From Bin80 sp965116685 (GTDB lineage Bacteria > Bacteroidota > Rhodothermia > Rhodothermales > Bin80), in assembly GCA_965116685.1 (NCBI GenBank), contig OZ220707.1, positions 1,426,001 to 1,490,000 of the forward strand: a DNA stretch of 64,000 nt, given 5' to 3'. Of this stretch, positions 10,801-18,310 are shown one piece after another (the stretch's first letter is position 1; each line of letters opens with the position of its first letter). The position numbers were made by a program, and so were the translations under genes. The notes below the pieces were generated by a model. The model saw only the letters and a list, made by a program, of their open reading frames with translations. It was not told where the DNA came from and did no database searches.

Positions 10801-11414
10801 AAATTGAGGCGCATGAGGTGACGGCGGAGGTGTACCGGGTTCGGGCAGGGGTGGAAGCGAATGCACGGATCCATGATGGACTTCGCCCTTATGTGGAGGC
10901 GAACGTGCGCAGCGATGGAGGGAGTGCGGAAACGGGCTTGGGGCTGGAGTTTGGCGGAGGGATGCGGTTTGCGCACGATGCATGGCGGTTAAAGGGGAAT
11001 GTGCATGCGCAGGGGCTGGTGATGCATACGGCGGAGGGGTTTACGGAGTGGGGGATATCGGGGTTCTTACAGGTCGGCAATCAATCGGAAGGGTTGATGA
11101 TGCGGGTGCGTCCCTCATGGGGGCGGGGACAGGGAAGGTTACTCTCTGGACAACCGACGATCCTGGATGTGGCGCCGATGGGGGCGAATGCCCACCGGAC
11201 CGAGTTGGAACTGGGATACGGAGTTCCGTGGAAAGATGGCAGCGCCCGGTCAATCATAGGACTGACTCAACTGCCACAGGGCATGATGTACCGGTTGGGA
11301 GGTCAGATTCAGCCATGGCGTCGGTTGGCCTTCTCGGTCTTTGGTCTGACGCACGGCCACGCAGCTTCACCGGGAGACATCGGAGTGAATGTTCAAGGAT
11401 CGCTTCGGTATTAG
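1884..11414 (+). CDS. Giant surface adhesin-like protein with Ig-like repeats, Calx-beta-type domains and C-terminal beta-barrel
   Basis: About 3,176 residues. The frame is open from 1785, but I choose ATG 1884 because it gives a signal peptide (basic start, then a hydrophobic stretch ending LYSQ); ATG 1905 is also possible and the Shine-Dalgarno is weak. Order: signal peptide; about 590 residues I cannot assign; one diverged then eleven near-identical Ig-like domains of about 97 residues (residues ~709-1770); four Calx-beta-like domains; three related Calx-like units; two further Calx-beta domains with a DGTAxxGxDY motif (~2535-2760); and about 400 residues of alternating strands ending in an aromatic residue (SLRY), typical of an outer-membrane barrel. 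The architecture fits a type V (autotransporter-like) secreted adhesin. No catalytic motif is seen. Transcription appears monocistronic. A group II intron follows 138 bp downstream. Confidence 0.8.
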   Translation: MREHCILMRCMILTVVMVLPRLLYPTVLYSQPYGVSDQGLRYSGYTTTEEKSNPDFFDIKLGAAPGVVSTGLEGGELNHDDNGEQKIIVCSDPGVSRSNHIVFRENKFKGWDANVAVRDPRNDNCTTHYAGIQVILDEERAFNTDGGNGSKFDDVVVEVGAQHRLVFAPTPKAMIKSGGTSLFVNSDSRGKVMEDSGILMSEKDEVWNSLDPEMGAGERFSDRNLGLGLDTSSSRHALEAESEEVAFEEFEINTVSGRSTAYGLPIDEDQSEEHSAPFSPSPTAEMARRATELTMGKADPKIVLTATADSDAPEINTLKLNPGDDIRYYIKLSAPPPYGVSELRVTVELLGSGGWGHVRDVNFYPSDWDQAKLLDHGPISTTGFDQPYDSILEYRHTANDYETAPLKLVVATQFDDFVGRDYVRFYSERTRKMEIPDCLPATFSGEIDKLVMTEGTDTTIYAMLPKPVSEDTDVVLWSHYVTKPNSNEKSDLLYSEMPPDEWNNPFPVDKLDLMLPVPSGYAAFSNLVPYGMCDWTRMGHRILIRLGKDEDHDDDVLTWVFYTNTTAPKGDQTHTDYQGKYRKLEIIIEDVGGPDVDITVPDEIKDESLITAIFTFDEDVKGFDKTDVMVEGGVSRGQVEAVSGSKKEYTLNIKPDGGEDVTVTVKKASAQSTTNTYPTNRSRMEPEFIWGPGEDITATAAWGPLTVKITGVPPRINSTAKLTASFTWTKDVSNFMIGDVSVIGGTKGDFMGSGDRYTLEVTPEGNKDVVVTVAENSATNGTNTGPSSAVTATAVWDAAVPTVGITWDHPRFNAFTGNLTATFTWSEAVTGFVTGDVTVTGGAKAIFTGSGDMYTLEVTPEGNKDVVVTVAENSATDGVNTGPSPAVTATAVWDSAVPTVSITWDHPRFNASTGNLTATFTWSEAVTGFVTGDLTVTGGARGTLTGSDDRYALEVTPEGNKDVVVTVDENSATDGVNTAPPTAVSETAIWDADKPGVTITGVPAKINSTAKFTTTFTWTKDVTNFMIGDVSVIGGTKGGFTGSGDRYTLEVTPEGNKDVVVTVAENSATNGINTGPSPAVTATAVWDAAAPTVGITWDHPRFNASTGNLTASFTWSEAVTGFVNGDLTVTGGTKATFTGSDDRYTLVVTPAGNKDVVVTVAANSVTDGVNTGPPTAVSETAIWDADKPGVTITGVPAKINSTAKLTTTFTWTKDVTNFMIGDVLVIGGTKGGFTGSGDKYTLEVTPAGNKDVVVTVAENSATNGINTGPPTAVTATAVWDAAVPTVGITWDHPRFNASTGNLTATFTWSEAVTGFVTGDLTVTGGTKDIFTGSGDRYTLEVTPEGNKDVVVTVAENSATDGINTGPASAALATAVWDADKLALTIAEVPAKINSTAKLTATFTWSETVTGFVTGDVAVTGGTKGTFTGSGDRYTLEVTPEGDKDVVVTVDENSATDGVNTGPSPAVTAMAFWDATVPTVSITWDHPRFNASTGNLTASFTWSEAVTGFVTGDLTVTGGTKGTFTGSGDRYTLEVTPEGNKDVVVTVDENSATDGINTAPTTAVSETAIWDADKPGVTITGVPAKINSTAKLTAMFTWTEAVDEFVTGDVMVSGGTKGLFSGSSNMYTLVVTPTSGSNVTVEVAANSATDGLNTGPTSAAFATAVWDADAPTVLISGVPAKINSTDEITATFTFSESVTDFVTGDVIVTGGTKGAFSGSGTTYTLPVTPTGGLDVTVEVAANSATNGLNTGPVSAVKAMAIWDATAPTVVVREASATEGDALTFTVLLDREVSGGLTVTPTFTDGTATEGIDYTKNNVDLTFVGTAGEIQTFTVATIEDVLAEGNETFTVSLTVSGTTSTITATDTGTGTIIDNDTPLTSSTVSLSAFPTSVNEGGSITVEAMLSEVLPDAVTIYLGHTPGTLPTELDDYAPLDQITIPGGLPSGSGTIYIQDDNVSEGDERFTVAINESQLPAGIKLGSPSAVEITIEDDDPPPPVEVSLSVSPSSVDEGETVTVTAKLTGMLETDVVVLLEYNNATNHPPELGDYTPLQMITIVSGEMKGTGQIQTIEDPDAEKETFIVSLGQLPPDLLQPGRETSQEVTIRDITSSEVIVNLSADPDFVEEGKLVTVTATLPEAQDTVVTIPLTVTDGTADARDYQAPPPVQIAIKVGERSGTYSILTVADEVAEEDETFTVALGSPSSGLSNGEQSFVKVTVIDDDEAKINVPEAVSVVEGSTQPFDLSLNSEPLGEVVVMMTWPSGTDLNLRQITQTFTPETWQTKRQVMLIAATDADLVDDQVEVLLTVSGSSDYSGISETVSVTIRDTGIAGLVVNPPSVTMREGTERTLEVALTQKPLSPVVVNLRGNAGTDLELSPSSLTFITADWQAPKSVTLTANEDDDIEDDTATLTLTASGGGYVGVEETIPVTIEDNDVAGIVVDRTVTMEEGGTYPLKIRLLAQPSGPVTVNFSGHLGTDLSLRDPHLTFTTSNWNQAQTVTLAAEKDEDYETDTVELNLATSGGGYNGITADVTVTITENDERPRALMITIYDERELEEEGAIQLPIELSRPADQVITVQYASMDGTAEAGLDYTASRGIVIFDPGATRGVIEIEITDDDVPESTETFVVTLSNPRNAIIARGTATGSILDDDGGTAILRVEDAWVLEQEGIVQFRVLLSHPQRQMISAAYRTQDGTAKAGEDYEASSGIVTLTPGTVEAMITVPLLTDGLDWQEETFKVHLESSENAEIAKAVGVATIQSTTTVSQEALEAYTARFVRMSSIQVVEALGDRFRGADGAACGAAEQAEMARLWYSASSWDPSLGELLAGCRMSANSYSGSFSVWGRGAFRQFNGRENDGLTLSGEVTTGMLGADYRWNGGWLAGVLLSHSQGEGSFEAAQESGEMTAGLTGVYPYVSVARAGWEVWLSAGAGRGQAEVLELEGDLTSRFGAMGVRGTLVSSNTIGLNYHGDVLVTDAEIEAHEVTAEVYRVRAGVEANARIHDGLRPYVEANVRSDGGSAETGLGLEFGGGMRFAHDAWRLKGNVHAQGLVMHTAEGFTEWGISGFLQVGNQSEGLMMRVRPSWGRGQGRLLSGQPTILDVAPMGANAHRTELELGYGVPWKDGSARSIIGLTQLPQGMMYRLGGQIQPWRRLAFSVFGLTHGHAASPGDIGVNVQGSLRY
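4008..7190 (+). repeat. Eleven tandem ~288-291-bp repeats encoding Ig-like domains
   Basis: Repeat starts, measured at the conserved Ile codon, are 4008, 4296, 4587, 4878, 5166, 5457, 5745, 6036, 6324, 6615 and 6903. Two variants are interleaved: A begins ITWDHPRFNASTGN and B begins ITGVPAKINSTAK. The order is B-A-A-B-A-B-A-B-A-B-B'. The last two copies and a more diverged unit before 4008 differ most. DNA identity between A copies is very high, so the array probably changes length by recombination and is a site of possible mis-assembly. Confidence 0.95.
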
Positions 11415-11552
11415 AGCGGCAGTGTGTGTCTGTCGTGTTCAACGTTCGTTAGTGTCTGTCCAGAAATCCCCAAATATTTCCAAAATGTTACCTTTAGGCC
11501 TCCTAATACCGGTTTTTGTCAAAACTCTCCATTTTTTTACCCCAAGTTCGCC
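11415..11552. other. Spacer between giant surface gene and group II intron
   Basis: I see no gene and no convincing terminator. Its last 11 bases (CCAAGTTCGCC) form the 5' exon side of the intron insertion site and also begin a perfect hairpin at 21349-21390. Confidence 0.5.
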
Positions 11553-12044
11553 GTGCGCCGTGGAAAGGCGCTTTCCTGTGGCGGGTGCGAACCCCGCCCA
11601 ACACCTGTCGCTCCGGTTGGTAGCGGCCTTAGCGTATGATGGAGGTAACGACATGATATGAAGCACTAAGGTTTAACGGGCTACGCGAGTAGCTTAGCGA
11701 CCATGCGGGCCGGAACGCGCAGTGAACGCCGAGCAGGCCTCGAAACGGGTAATGTGAGTGTCGACCTTTCGGTGATATGGGGAAGACGGGAACGTTTTGG
11801 GAAGCGAGCGACCCGAGCACCAAGACGGCTCACCGGGGTATTGGCGCTGGCACGCATGGAAGATCAGGAAAGCAGCAACACGGGAAGCCCTGTCGGTGCC
11901 GATGCACACGGCAACCGGACCTCCGTAAGGAGCAGGCTGGACCGTCAGGGTGACGGATGGGTCCGTAGTACCAGAGAAGCGGGGTAATGCCTGTGGAGGG
12001 AAGGGGCCCTGAGTTGAACCCAGTATGGATACGGACGAAAGGAC

Positions 12045-13385
12045 ATGATTACTGACGCAAGTCTAACAGGATCTGATAAAGTTCAGAGACTCCAGACCGT
12101 ACTACATGCGAAAGCGAAGGAATCCCCGAATCATCAATTTCATGCTCTTTCGGATAAGGTTTGGCGTATGGATTTTCTCTATGCAGCGTGGGCACTGGTC
12201 CGCCGTAATGGTGGCAGTGCAGGCGTGGACGGAGAACGAATCGCCGACATTGAAGCAAGGGGTGTGGATGGGTGGTTAGCGGAACTGTCGCAGGACTTAC
12301 GGGATGGTACCTACACGCCAAAGGCGGTTCGTCAGGTACTGATTCCGAAGAAACAGCCGGGAAAGTTTCGGCCGTTAGGGATCCCCTGTCTCCGGGATCG
12401 TGTCGCACAGACTTCGGCGATGTTAGTTTTATCACCGATTTTTGAGGCGGATCTTCAGCCGGAGCAATATGGGTATCGAGCGGGCCGGAGCGGTCAGGAT
12501 GCGGTGAAACGCATCCACGGCCTGTTGAACCAAGGCCACCAGGAAGTGGTGGACGCGGACCTATCCAATTACTTTGGAGAGATCCCCCATGCGGAGTTGC
12601 TGAAGAGCCTGGCCCGTCGCATTAGCGATGGACGGATGCTCGGACTCATCAAGGCATGGATGGAAATGCCGGTGGTGGAAGAGGATAGAACAGGTGGGAA
12701 ACGCTGCACGAATCGCGCACGGCGAGAACGGAAAGGGACTCCCCAAGGGAGTCCCATCTCCCCGCTGTTGAGCAATATTTACATGCGGCGTTTTATTCTT
12801 GGCTGGAAACGACTGGGCTATGCCCAGCAGTTTGGGGCAGAGATTGTATGTTATGCGGATGATTTCTGTGTATTGGGACGAACATCGGCAACGCAGATGT
12901 TGGCGGTGATCACCCGATTAATGGATCGTCTAAAACTTCCAATCAATGCTCAAAAGACCCGATGCTTACGATGCCTCGAAGAATCATTTGAATTTCTCGG
13001 CTATCGCATCGGCTGGAACTATCGTCCCCAAACGGGAACGCGGTACATCGGTACCCGCCCGAGCAAGGCGAGTGTCCAAAGCATCTGCCGCCGTATTAGC
13101 GAACAAACGGATTGTCAATTCGGGTTAATGGACATGGAAGAGATGGTAAGACGTCTGAACTGGATTCTATCAGGATGGGCGAACTACTTTACTCTGGGGC
13201 AGGTAAGTCCTGCCTACCGTGCGATTGACCGACACGCAACGCGGAGGCTACGACAGTGGTTCTGTCGGAAGCACAAGATGAAATCTGGGAAGTATGTGCA
13301 CTTTTCGGAGGTCAGGCTACGAGAAGTCTACGGTCTGCACCATCTTGGTCCAAAGACGAAGAACTTTCCGTGGGCGAAGGCATGA
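12045..13385 (+). CDS. ltrA: Group II intron-encoded reverse transcriptase/maturase
   Basis: 446 residues. The RT fingers and palm are clear: GYRAGRSGQDAV (about 143-154), the D-L-S-N-YF block (about 172-177), GTPQGSPISPLLSNIYM (231-247) and the catalytic YADD at 270-273. The C-terminal thumb/maturase region includes RLNWILSGWANYFTLG. No HNH endonuclease domain follows: the protein ends KTKNFPWAKA. It is therefore of the endonuclease-less type, which usually integrates into single-stranded DNA at replication forks or near hairpins. The ATG at 12045 has GAAAGGAC just upstream as a ribosome site. It sits wholly inside the intron. Confidence 0.92.
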   Translation: MITDASLTGSDKVQRLQTVLHAKAKESPNHQFHALSDKVWRMDFLYAAWALVRRNGGSAGVDGERIADIEARGVDGWLAELSQDLRDGTYTPKAVRQVLIPKKQPGKFRPLGIPCLRDRVAQTSAMLVLSPIFEADLQPEQYGYRAGRSGQDAVKRIHGLLNQGHQEVVDADLSNYFGEIPHAELLKSLARRISDGRMLGLIKAWMEMPVVEEDRTGGKRCTNRARRERKGTPQGSPISPLLSNIYMRRFILGWKRLGYAQQFGAEIVCYADDFCVLGRTSATQMLAVITRLMDRLKLPINAQKTRCLRCLEESFEFLGYRIGWNYRPQTGTRYIGTRPSKASVQSICRRISEQTDCQFGLMDMEEMVRRLNWILSGWANYFTLGQVSPAYRAIDRHATRRLRQWFCRKHKMKSGKYVHFSEVRLREVYGLHHLGPKTKNFPWAKA

Positions 13386-13395
13386 GTTCAACTGA

Positions 13396-13428
13396 AAGCC
13401 GGATGCGGGAAAACCGCACGTCCGGTTT
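13396..13428 (+). ncRNA. Group II intron domain V
   Basis: AGCCGGA pairs with TCCGGTT, a CG bulge follows, then TGCGG pairs with CCGCA around a GAAAA loop. This is the catalytic hairpin of the ribozyme, 10 bp after the maturase stop codon. Confidence 0.85.
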
Positions 13429-13513
13429 GACGAGCAGGGGGCCGGAAACGACTTATGGGAGCCTGCGAAAGGGTGCGCGAACAACGAAAGCGAATGACCC
13501 GCAGGACATAGGC

Positions 13514-13567
13514 CTACCTGTTACTCAAAATCAACTATGTCAAGTATTATATTTGAGCAACAGGTAG
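13514..13567. repeat. Palindrome made of two IS-type terminal repeats
   Basis: CTACCTGTTACTCAAA on the left is the near-perfect complement of TTTGAGCAACAGGTAG on the right. The right arm plus its inner bases (atgtcaagtattatatttgag) matches the putative right end of the IS4-like element at about 1000-1033. It looks like an element reduced to its two ends, although a stand-alone hairpin cannot be excluded. Confidence 0.55.
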
Positions 13568-13932
13568 AACTAGGCGCTACCGCAAAAGTCAATCCAGTCG
13601 TTGGAAGAACAAATGGCCTGCCTTCAGCGGGTCACCATTTTTGCCGCTAATTCGCGCTGAATTTGGACGCGACTTCAGGTCAGCAGAGTATCATCTGGGA
13701 CTTATATCGAATAGTGAACGGGTTCCGGGACCGTTTTTGTAAGCCGGGGGTACACGGACACGATAGGATGCAAGGGAGATCCACACTATTGCTTACCATA
13801 ATATCATCTCCATTGATGCCATGCCCGTAAAAGATTGTAACCAAACGCCGGACTCTCGCTCAAGGCCACGCCAGTACGTCATTAATTCGAGTATCCCCAC
13901 GAGATCCACACCGGAAGAAACGAGACTAACAC
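13568..13932. other. Gene-free stretch upstream of the GmrSD-type gene
   Basis: No coding frame or RNA was recognised. It presumably contains the promoter of the restriction gene; I could not define it. Base composition and the flanking mobile elements suggest an insertion hot spot. Confidence 0.4.
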
Positions 13933-15900
13933 ATGTCCCATTCTAATCCAGCTGATGTGAAGCGCATCCACGGGACAGCTCTCACCATGCGACAATTGTT
14001 CACCGGCCGCAAGTACGGGCTAGGCTACTATCAGCGTGAATACGCATGGACCGACGCCAATGTCAAGGAATTGATCGACGATCTCTCTACGAGTTTTCTT
14101 GAGGACTACAACAGGAATGACGACCGCCGTGAAGTCGCTTCCTACCGACCATACTTCCTGGGTCCAGTTGTCACCAGTGAAGACGGGGGAATCCGGTACC
14201 TGGTTGACGGGCAGCAGCGCCTCACGACGCTCACATTGCTGCTCATCCACCTCAACCATATGGCCAAGAAGGTCGAAGGGGCCGAAGACCTCGCAGCCCT
14301 CGTGTTCTCGGTGCAATACGGCGAGAAGACGTTCAATATCAATATCCCCGAGCGCGAAGAGGTGATGCAGGCGATTCTGGATGATGCTCCATTTGATCCG
14401 ACCGATCAATCCGACTCCGTCCGGAACATCTGGGAGCGCTACCAGAATATCGTCGACCTTTACCCAGACGAACTGAAGAACTCCTCTCTTCCCTACTTCT
14501 GTGATTGGCTTTTGGAGCGAGTTGTTCTTGTTGAGATTGACACGACCGACGAGGACATGGCCCTTGAGGTGTTTGAAACGATGAATGACCGCGGCCTTCG
14601 CCTCTCCAACACCGACATGCTTAAGGCGTTTCTGCTTGCCGGAATGGTCGGGCAGAAGACGATTGAAAACGCCAATAAGCTATGGCGGGGCCAGATCACC
14701 GCACTGACCGATCTGGACAAGAACGCTGACTCCGATTTCCTTAAACATTGGCTGCGCGGCAAGTACGCGAACACGATTCGTGAGCGGAAGAGGGATGCAG
14801 TACCTCGAGATTTTGACCTCATCGGTACCGCGTTTCACAAGTGGGTCAGAGACAATCAGAACGCCCTCAACCTCAGCAGTGCCGATGACTACGCCAAGCT
14901 TGTCAATCATGACTTTAAGCGTATGAGTCATCGATACATTCACCTGCTGAAGGTGAGTCATCGTTTGACGGCTGGCTGGGAGCATGTGTACTACAACGCA
15001 GTCGCCGGCTTCACACTGCAGTATTTGCCCATCATGGCTGCCGTGACTCCGGACGACGATCACGACACCTTTCGGGACAAGACCCGAATGATCGCGACCT
15101 TCCTTGACGTGTTTGTCGCACGCCGGATGGTCAACTTCCGTTACTTTGGCTATTCGACCGTCGTGTACACGATATTCAATCTGGCCCGGGACGTTCGGGA
15201 CAAGGGCTTGGACACGCTGCGGGAGATATTGGCCGATCGGATTGCAGATCTCGACGAGTCGTTTGATGAAGTCGCGAACTTTGGGCTCACTCGGCGCAAT
15301 ACGTCCCATATCCGGTACCTACTGGCCCGGATGACGGCGTGGACCGAAGACAAATGTGGTAACGGTATCGGTTTTGCCGAATATGTGGATAGGCAGCGCA
15401 AAGACCCGTTTGAAGTCGAACATATCTGGGCGCACAGGTACGACCGGCACATGGACGAGTTCTCCAACCCCCATGACTTTGCTAACCAGCGGAATCAATT
15501 CGGTGGCTTGCTCTTGTTACCGAAGAGCTTCAACGCGAGTTTCGGCGATAAAGCGTACGAAGACAAGCTGCCCCAATATTTTGGTCAGAACGTGCTGGCT
15601 GCCTCGTTGCATCCACGGGCTTATGAGAATAATCCATCGTTTGTGAGGTTCAGGGAAGAGACGGGACTGCCATTCAATTACCATCGTAAATTCAAAAAAT
15701 CAGACATCGAGGAGCGGCAACAGCTGTACAAACAGATCTGCGAGCAGGTTTGGAGCCCGGAACGACTAGGATTGGGCGGGGGCAGTCCTTCCGCGAAGGA
15801 GTCCAAGGAGAGCCGTAAGGTGCTCTACGGGGTAGACCTTGCTGACCTCCTTGCTGCTGAACTGTTAAAACCTGAGGAGCGTTTGCGGGGGGTTCGGAGC
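13933..15900 (+). pseudogene. GmrSD-type DUF262/DUF1524 restriction protein, 5' part of IS-split gene
   Basis: 656 native codons, followed in the present sequence by ISVNLF and a stop supplied by the insertion. The N-terminal DUF262 (GmrS-like, ParB/Srx-type nucleotidase fold) shows YYQREYAW (about 34-41) and the signature DGQQRLTTLT (about 90-99), with FETMNDRGLRLSNTDMLKAF at about 214-233. The C-terminal DUF1524 (GmrD-like HNH nuclease) shows EVEHIWAHR near 495-503 and NQRNQFGGLLLLP near 520. Proteins of this class cut modified (for example glucosylated) phage DNA. The insertion removes only the last 68 residues, so both enzymatic domains remain and the truncated protein could still be made. 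I call it a pseudogene in form; residual function is open. Confidence 0.85.
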
Positions 15901-17537
15901 ATAAGCGTTAACTTGTTTTGAAATTGATTATATTAGGGTGTTTCTACATGGTAATTTTCGTGATTTTAGGATACTGAATTCTATCTAATTCGTAGACTTA
16001 ACCGAGATGATCATGTTTGTTCTGGAATGCTATTTCTCCTGAACCTCTTGCAAAACTCTCTCGTTTGGAGGCAATTATTGCTCTGGGAGTGTCTATGGAC
16101 ATATTTTTCGGGTTGTAGAAGAGTTTTGCACGAACCTCGCCTGTGTATGATTTTGTGAGAGACATCTGTGACGAATCATTCAACCATTGTAATCAAATGA
16201 AGGGAACCGTGATCCGCGCCCCTGCGGAAGAGGATTGGGAAGTCTTGGTCTCATTTTTACCGAAAAACTGGCAAGAGTTGGCCGAGGAATCTGGTGCCTT
16301 ACGTGGCTTACGTAAGGATAAGTCGCCGGAAAGTCTACTTCGCACTTTATTGCTGCATTTGGGCTGTGGTCACTCATTACGGGAGACGGTCGTACGAGCC
16401 CGTCAGGCACAAATTGCGGATCTATCTGCAGTCGCATTGTTCAAGCGTCTGAAGAAGTCTCGTGCATGGCTGCGTTTGATGTGTATCGCGTTGTTTCAGG
16501 AGCATGGGGTTGGGATATCGGCGGGAATGGGACGTCAAATGCGTGCGTTTGACGCGACTCACATTCGCGAGTCAGGACGTACGGGATCTTTGTGGAGACT
16601 GCACTACAGCATGACACTACCTGCGCTGGGCTGTGATTTTTTCAATTTGACTGCGACGAAAGGAAAAGGGACCGGCGAATCCTTTAAACAATTTCCGATT
16701 CAGGCAAACGACTATATTTTGGCGGACCGGGGCTATTCAACCCTTGCGGGAATCCAGCATGTAACGGAATCTGGTGGCTATGTGACGGTGCGGGTCAATA
16801 CCGGCACTTTGCAATTTGAGACGAAGCCGGGCCAGCCGTTTGATTTATTGGCATCCGTGGAGTCCATCCATCAAACGGGAAAGACGGGAGTCTGGACGGT
16901 ATACATCAAAACCTTGCTCCCGATCCAAGGTCGTGTCTGTGCGTTGCGAAAAACGGACGAAGCCATCCAAGAAGCAGAGGATCGGATCTTAAAGACGGCA
17001 AAGCGCAAGGGACGTCAACCCCGAGACGAAACTTTGCGGTATGCGCGCTATGTCATTCTGTTCACAACTTTTCCGGTTGATGAATTTTCATGCGCGCTAT
17101 GTCATTCTGTTCACAACTTTTCCGGTTGATGAATTTTCAGCGGAGGATATTTTAGATTGGTATCGGCTGCGCTGGCAGGTGGAACTGGTCTTCAAACGAT
17201 TCAAATCATTGGCCCAACTGGGGCATCTGCCGAAATTGGATGAAGAAAGTTCACAGGCATGGCTCTATGGGAAGCTAATGGTCGCACTGCTGACCGAAAA
17301 AATCGTCCGGTATGCGCGGACATTTTCCCCCTGGGGATATCCAATGCAGACGAAGTGCATGGAGAGATTTCAAGTTTGCGCTGAATCAAGTTTTTCGGGC
17401 AATTGAACCCCACTATGCTCTGAAAGAAATGATTCAGCATTGGACAATCATTTCCAGATCGTTAGCAGAACCTCCAAGGCGCAGGACCTATCAAATTGAA
17501 CAATATTTTCCCAGTTCTGAAACAAGTTAACGCTTAT
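15901..17537 (+). mobile_element. IS4-family insertion sequence inside the GmrSD-type gene
   Basis: Terminal inverted repeats are ATAAGCGTTAACTTGTTTT (from 15901) and its near-exact complement ending at 17537. A 13-bp direct duplication GGGGGTTCGGAGC flanks it (15888-15900 and 17538-17550); the same data also allow an 11-bp duplication with one more base on each IS end. Both fit IS4-family practice of 10-13 bp. Total length is about 1,637 bp. The single transposase gene is broken, so this copy cannot move by itself. Confidence 0.93.
16197..17530 (+). pseudogene. IS4-family transposase, frameshifted
   Basis: I take ATG 16197 (MKGTVIRAPAEEDW) over the GTG at 16143. Catalytic blocks are recognisable: FDATHI (first Asp), ADRGYSTLAG (second Asp) and the YREK signature in YRLRWQVELVFKRFK (third acidic residue), in that order. 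The frame breaks where a 49-bp segment beginning at 17041 is repeated immediately at 17090; 49 is not a multiple of three. A second shift near 17345-17365 puts the last 60 residues (ending QIEQYFPSSETS at 17530) in another frame. Both lesions make it inactive. Confidence 0.9.
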
Positions 17538-17550
17538 GGGGGTTCGGAGC

Positions 17551-17757
17551 GACAAGGAATACCAAGCGGCGGTGACCTCCGACGGAAAGATTTGCGTCGA
17601 CGGCGACAGCATATTCGATACTCTATCTGGGGCCGCCAATAAACTCACTGGGCAGTCCAACAACGGCTGGACATTCTGGCAAGTCGACCGGGATGGCGGC
17701 TGGCACGAGCTGACAGCCATTCGCCAGAAGTATCTTGAAACGAGTGCAGCGGACTAA
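17551..17757 (+). pseudogene. RAMA/DUF4357-like tail of the split GmrSD-type gene
   Basis: Starting right after the second target-site copy, 68 codons continue the upstream frame exactly: ...RGVRS joins DKEYQAAVTSDGK. The segment has the pattern of a RAMA or DUF4357 domain: a short strand with DGKI, an SGAANKLTG-like helix, and NGWTFWQVD. These domains sit at the ends of restriction and modification proteins and are thought to sense modified DNA. The rebuilt protein is 724 residues. Without its own start this fragment is unlikely to be translated (an in-frame ATG exists at 17536, inside the IS end). Confidence 0.8.
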
Positions 17758-18310
17758 TTCGACAGAGCTTGGACTTTACTGTAGATTAAAAGGGCAAATC
17801 ATCGGCTGGTTTTACAATGGGCTGCTGTGCACGCCGACCGTGATTGCGAAGGGTTAGTTCTCCTTGGTTTGCGACAAGCCAATCCATGTCGGCATCGGTA
17901 ACCCTACGAAAAGTGTACTACTCACCATCGTGGATCTCGTCTCGCCCATCCTGAAGAAAGTCCCTGCCCGTTAGCTACTTTCGAACCAAGCTTGTCGCTA
18001 TCTTTGTGAAACCGGCTTTCTCCATGTCCGGCTGAAATCGATGAACACTCGTCGGGTTGTCGATTCCTCTACAACAATAACCACACCTGCTCTTTCCCGT
18101 AGCCAATAAGGCAAGTACTCAGATGAGGAATTCTTCTCTAATACAGTTCTGATGAATTGCTTCTGGGCCGTGATGTAGTGTAATCGTATCAAAGTAGGGG
18201 TCTTCCTAAACACCAAAGAGGAACAACCAGACTCATCAATAGAGATGCGATGTGACAGGCCATGTCCCTGCGCAGCTGGGAAATCCTGCGGCCAGGAACA
18301 ACCAGACTCA
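17758..18310. other. Gene-poor stretch with a 38-bp direct repeat
   Basis: No convincing gene. A minus-strand frame across 17998-18501 is open, but it is out of frame over the end of the TonB receptor gene and has no family resemblance I recognise. The only structure seen is the direct repeat described separately. Confidence 0.5.

Larger units (their letters stand above)
11553..13500 (+). mobile_element. Group II intron retroelement, apparently complete
   Basis: The 5' boundary is set at GTGCG (11553), the canonical group II start. About 490 nt of structured, stop-rich RNA sequence (domains I-III) precede the reverse transcriptase frame. Domain V is at 13396-13428. The 3' boundary is uncertain: it lies after domain VI, somewhere between about 13440 and 13512. 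The element is a mobile ribozyme that splices with help from its own maturase and spreads by target-primed reverse transcription. Intact motifs in both RNA and protein suggest it may still be mobile. Confidence 0.85.

Noticed and set aside
13514..13567. Palindrome considered as the intron's terminator target
   Set aside because: Its arms match IS ends at 1.0 kb and 28.3 kb better than they match a terminator, and it lacks a T-run.
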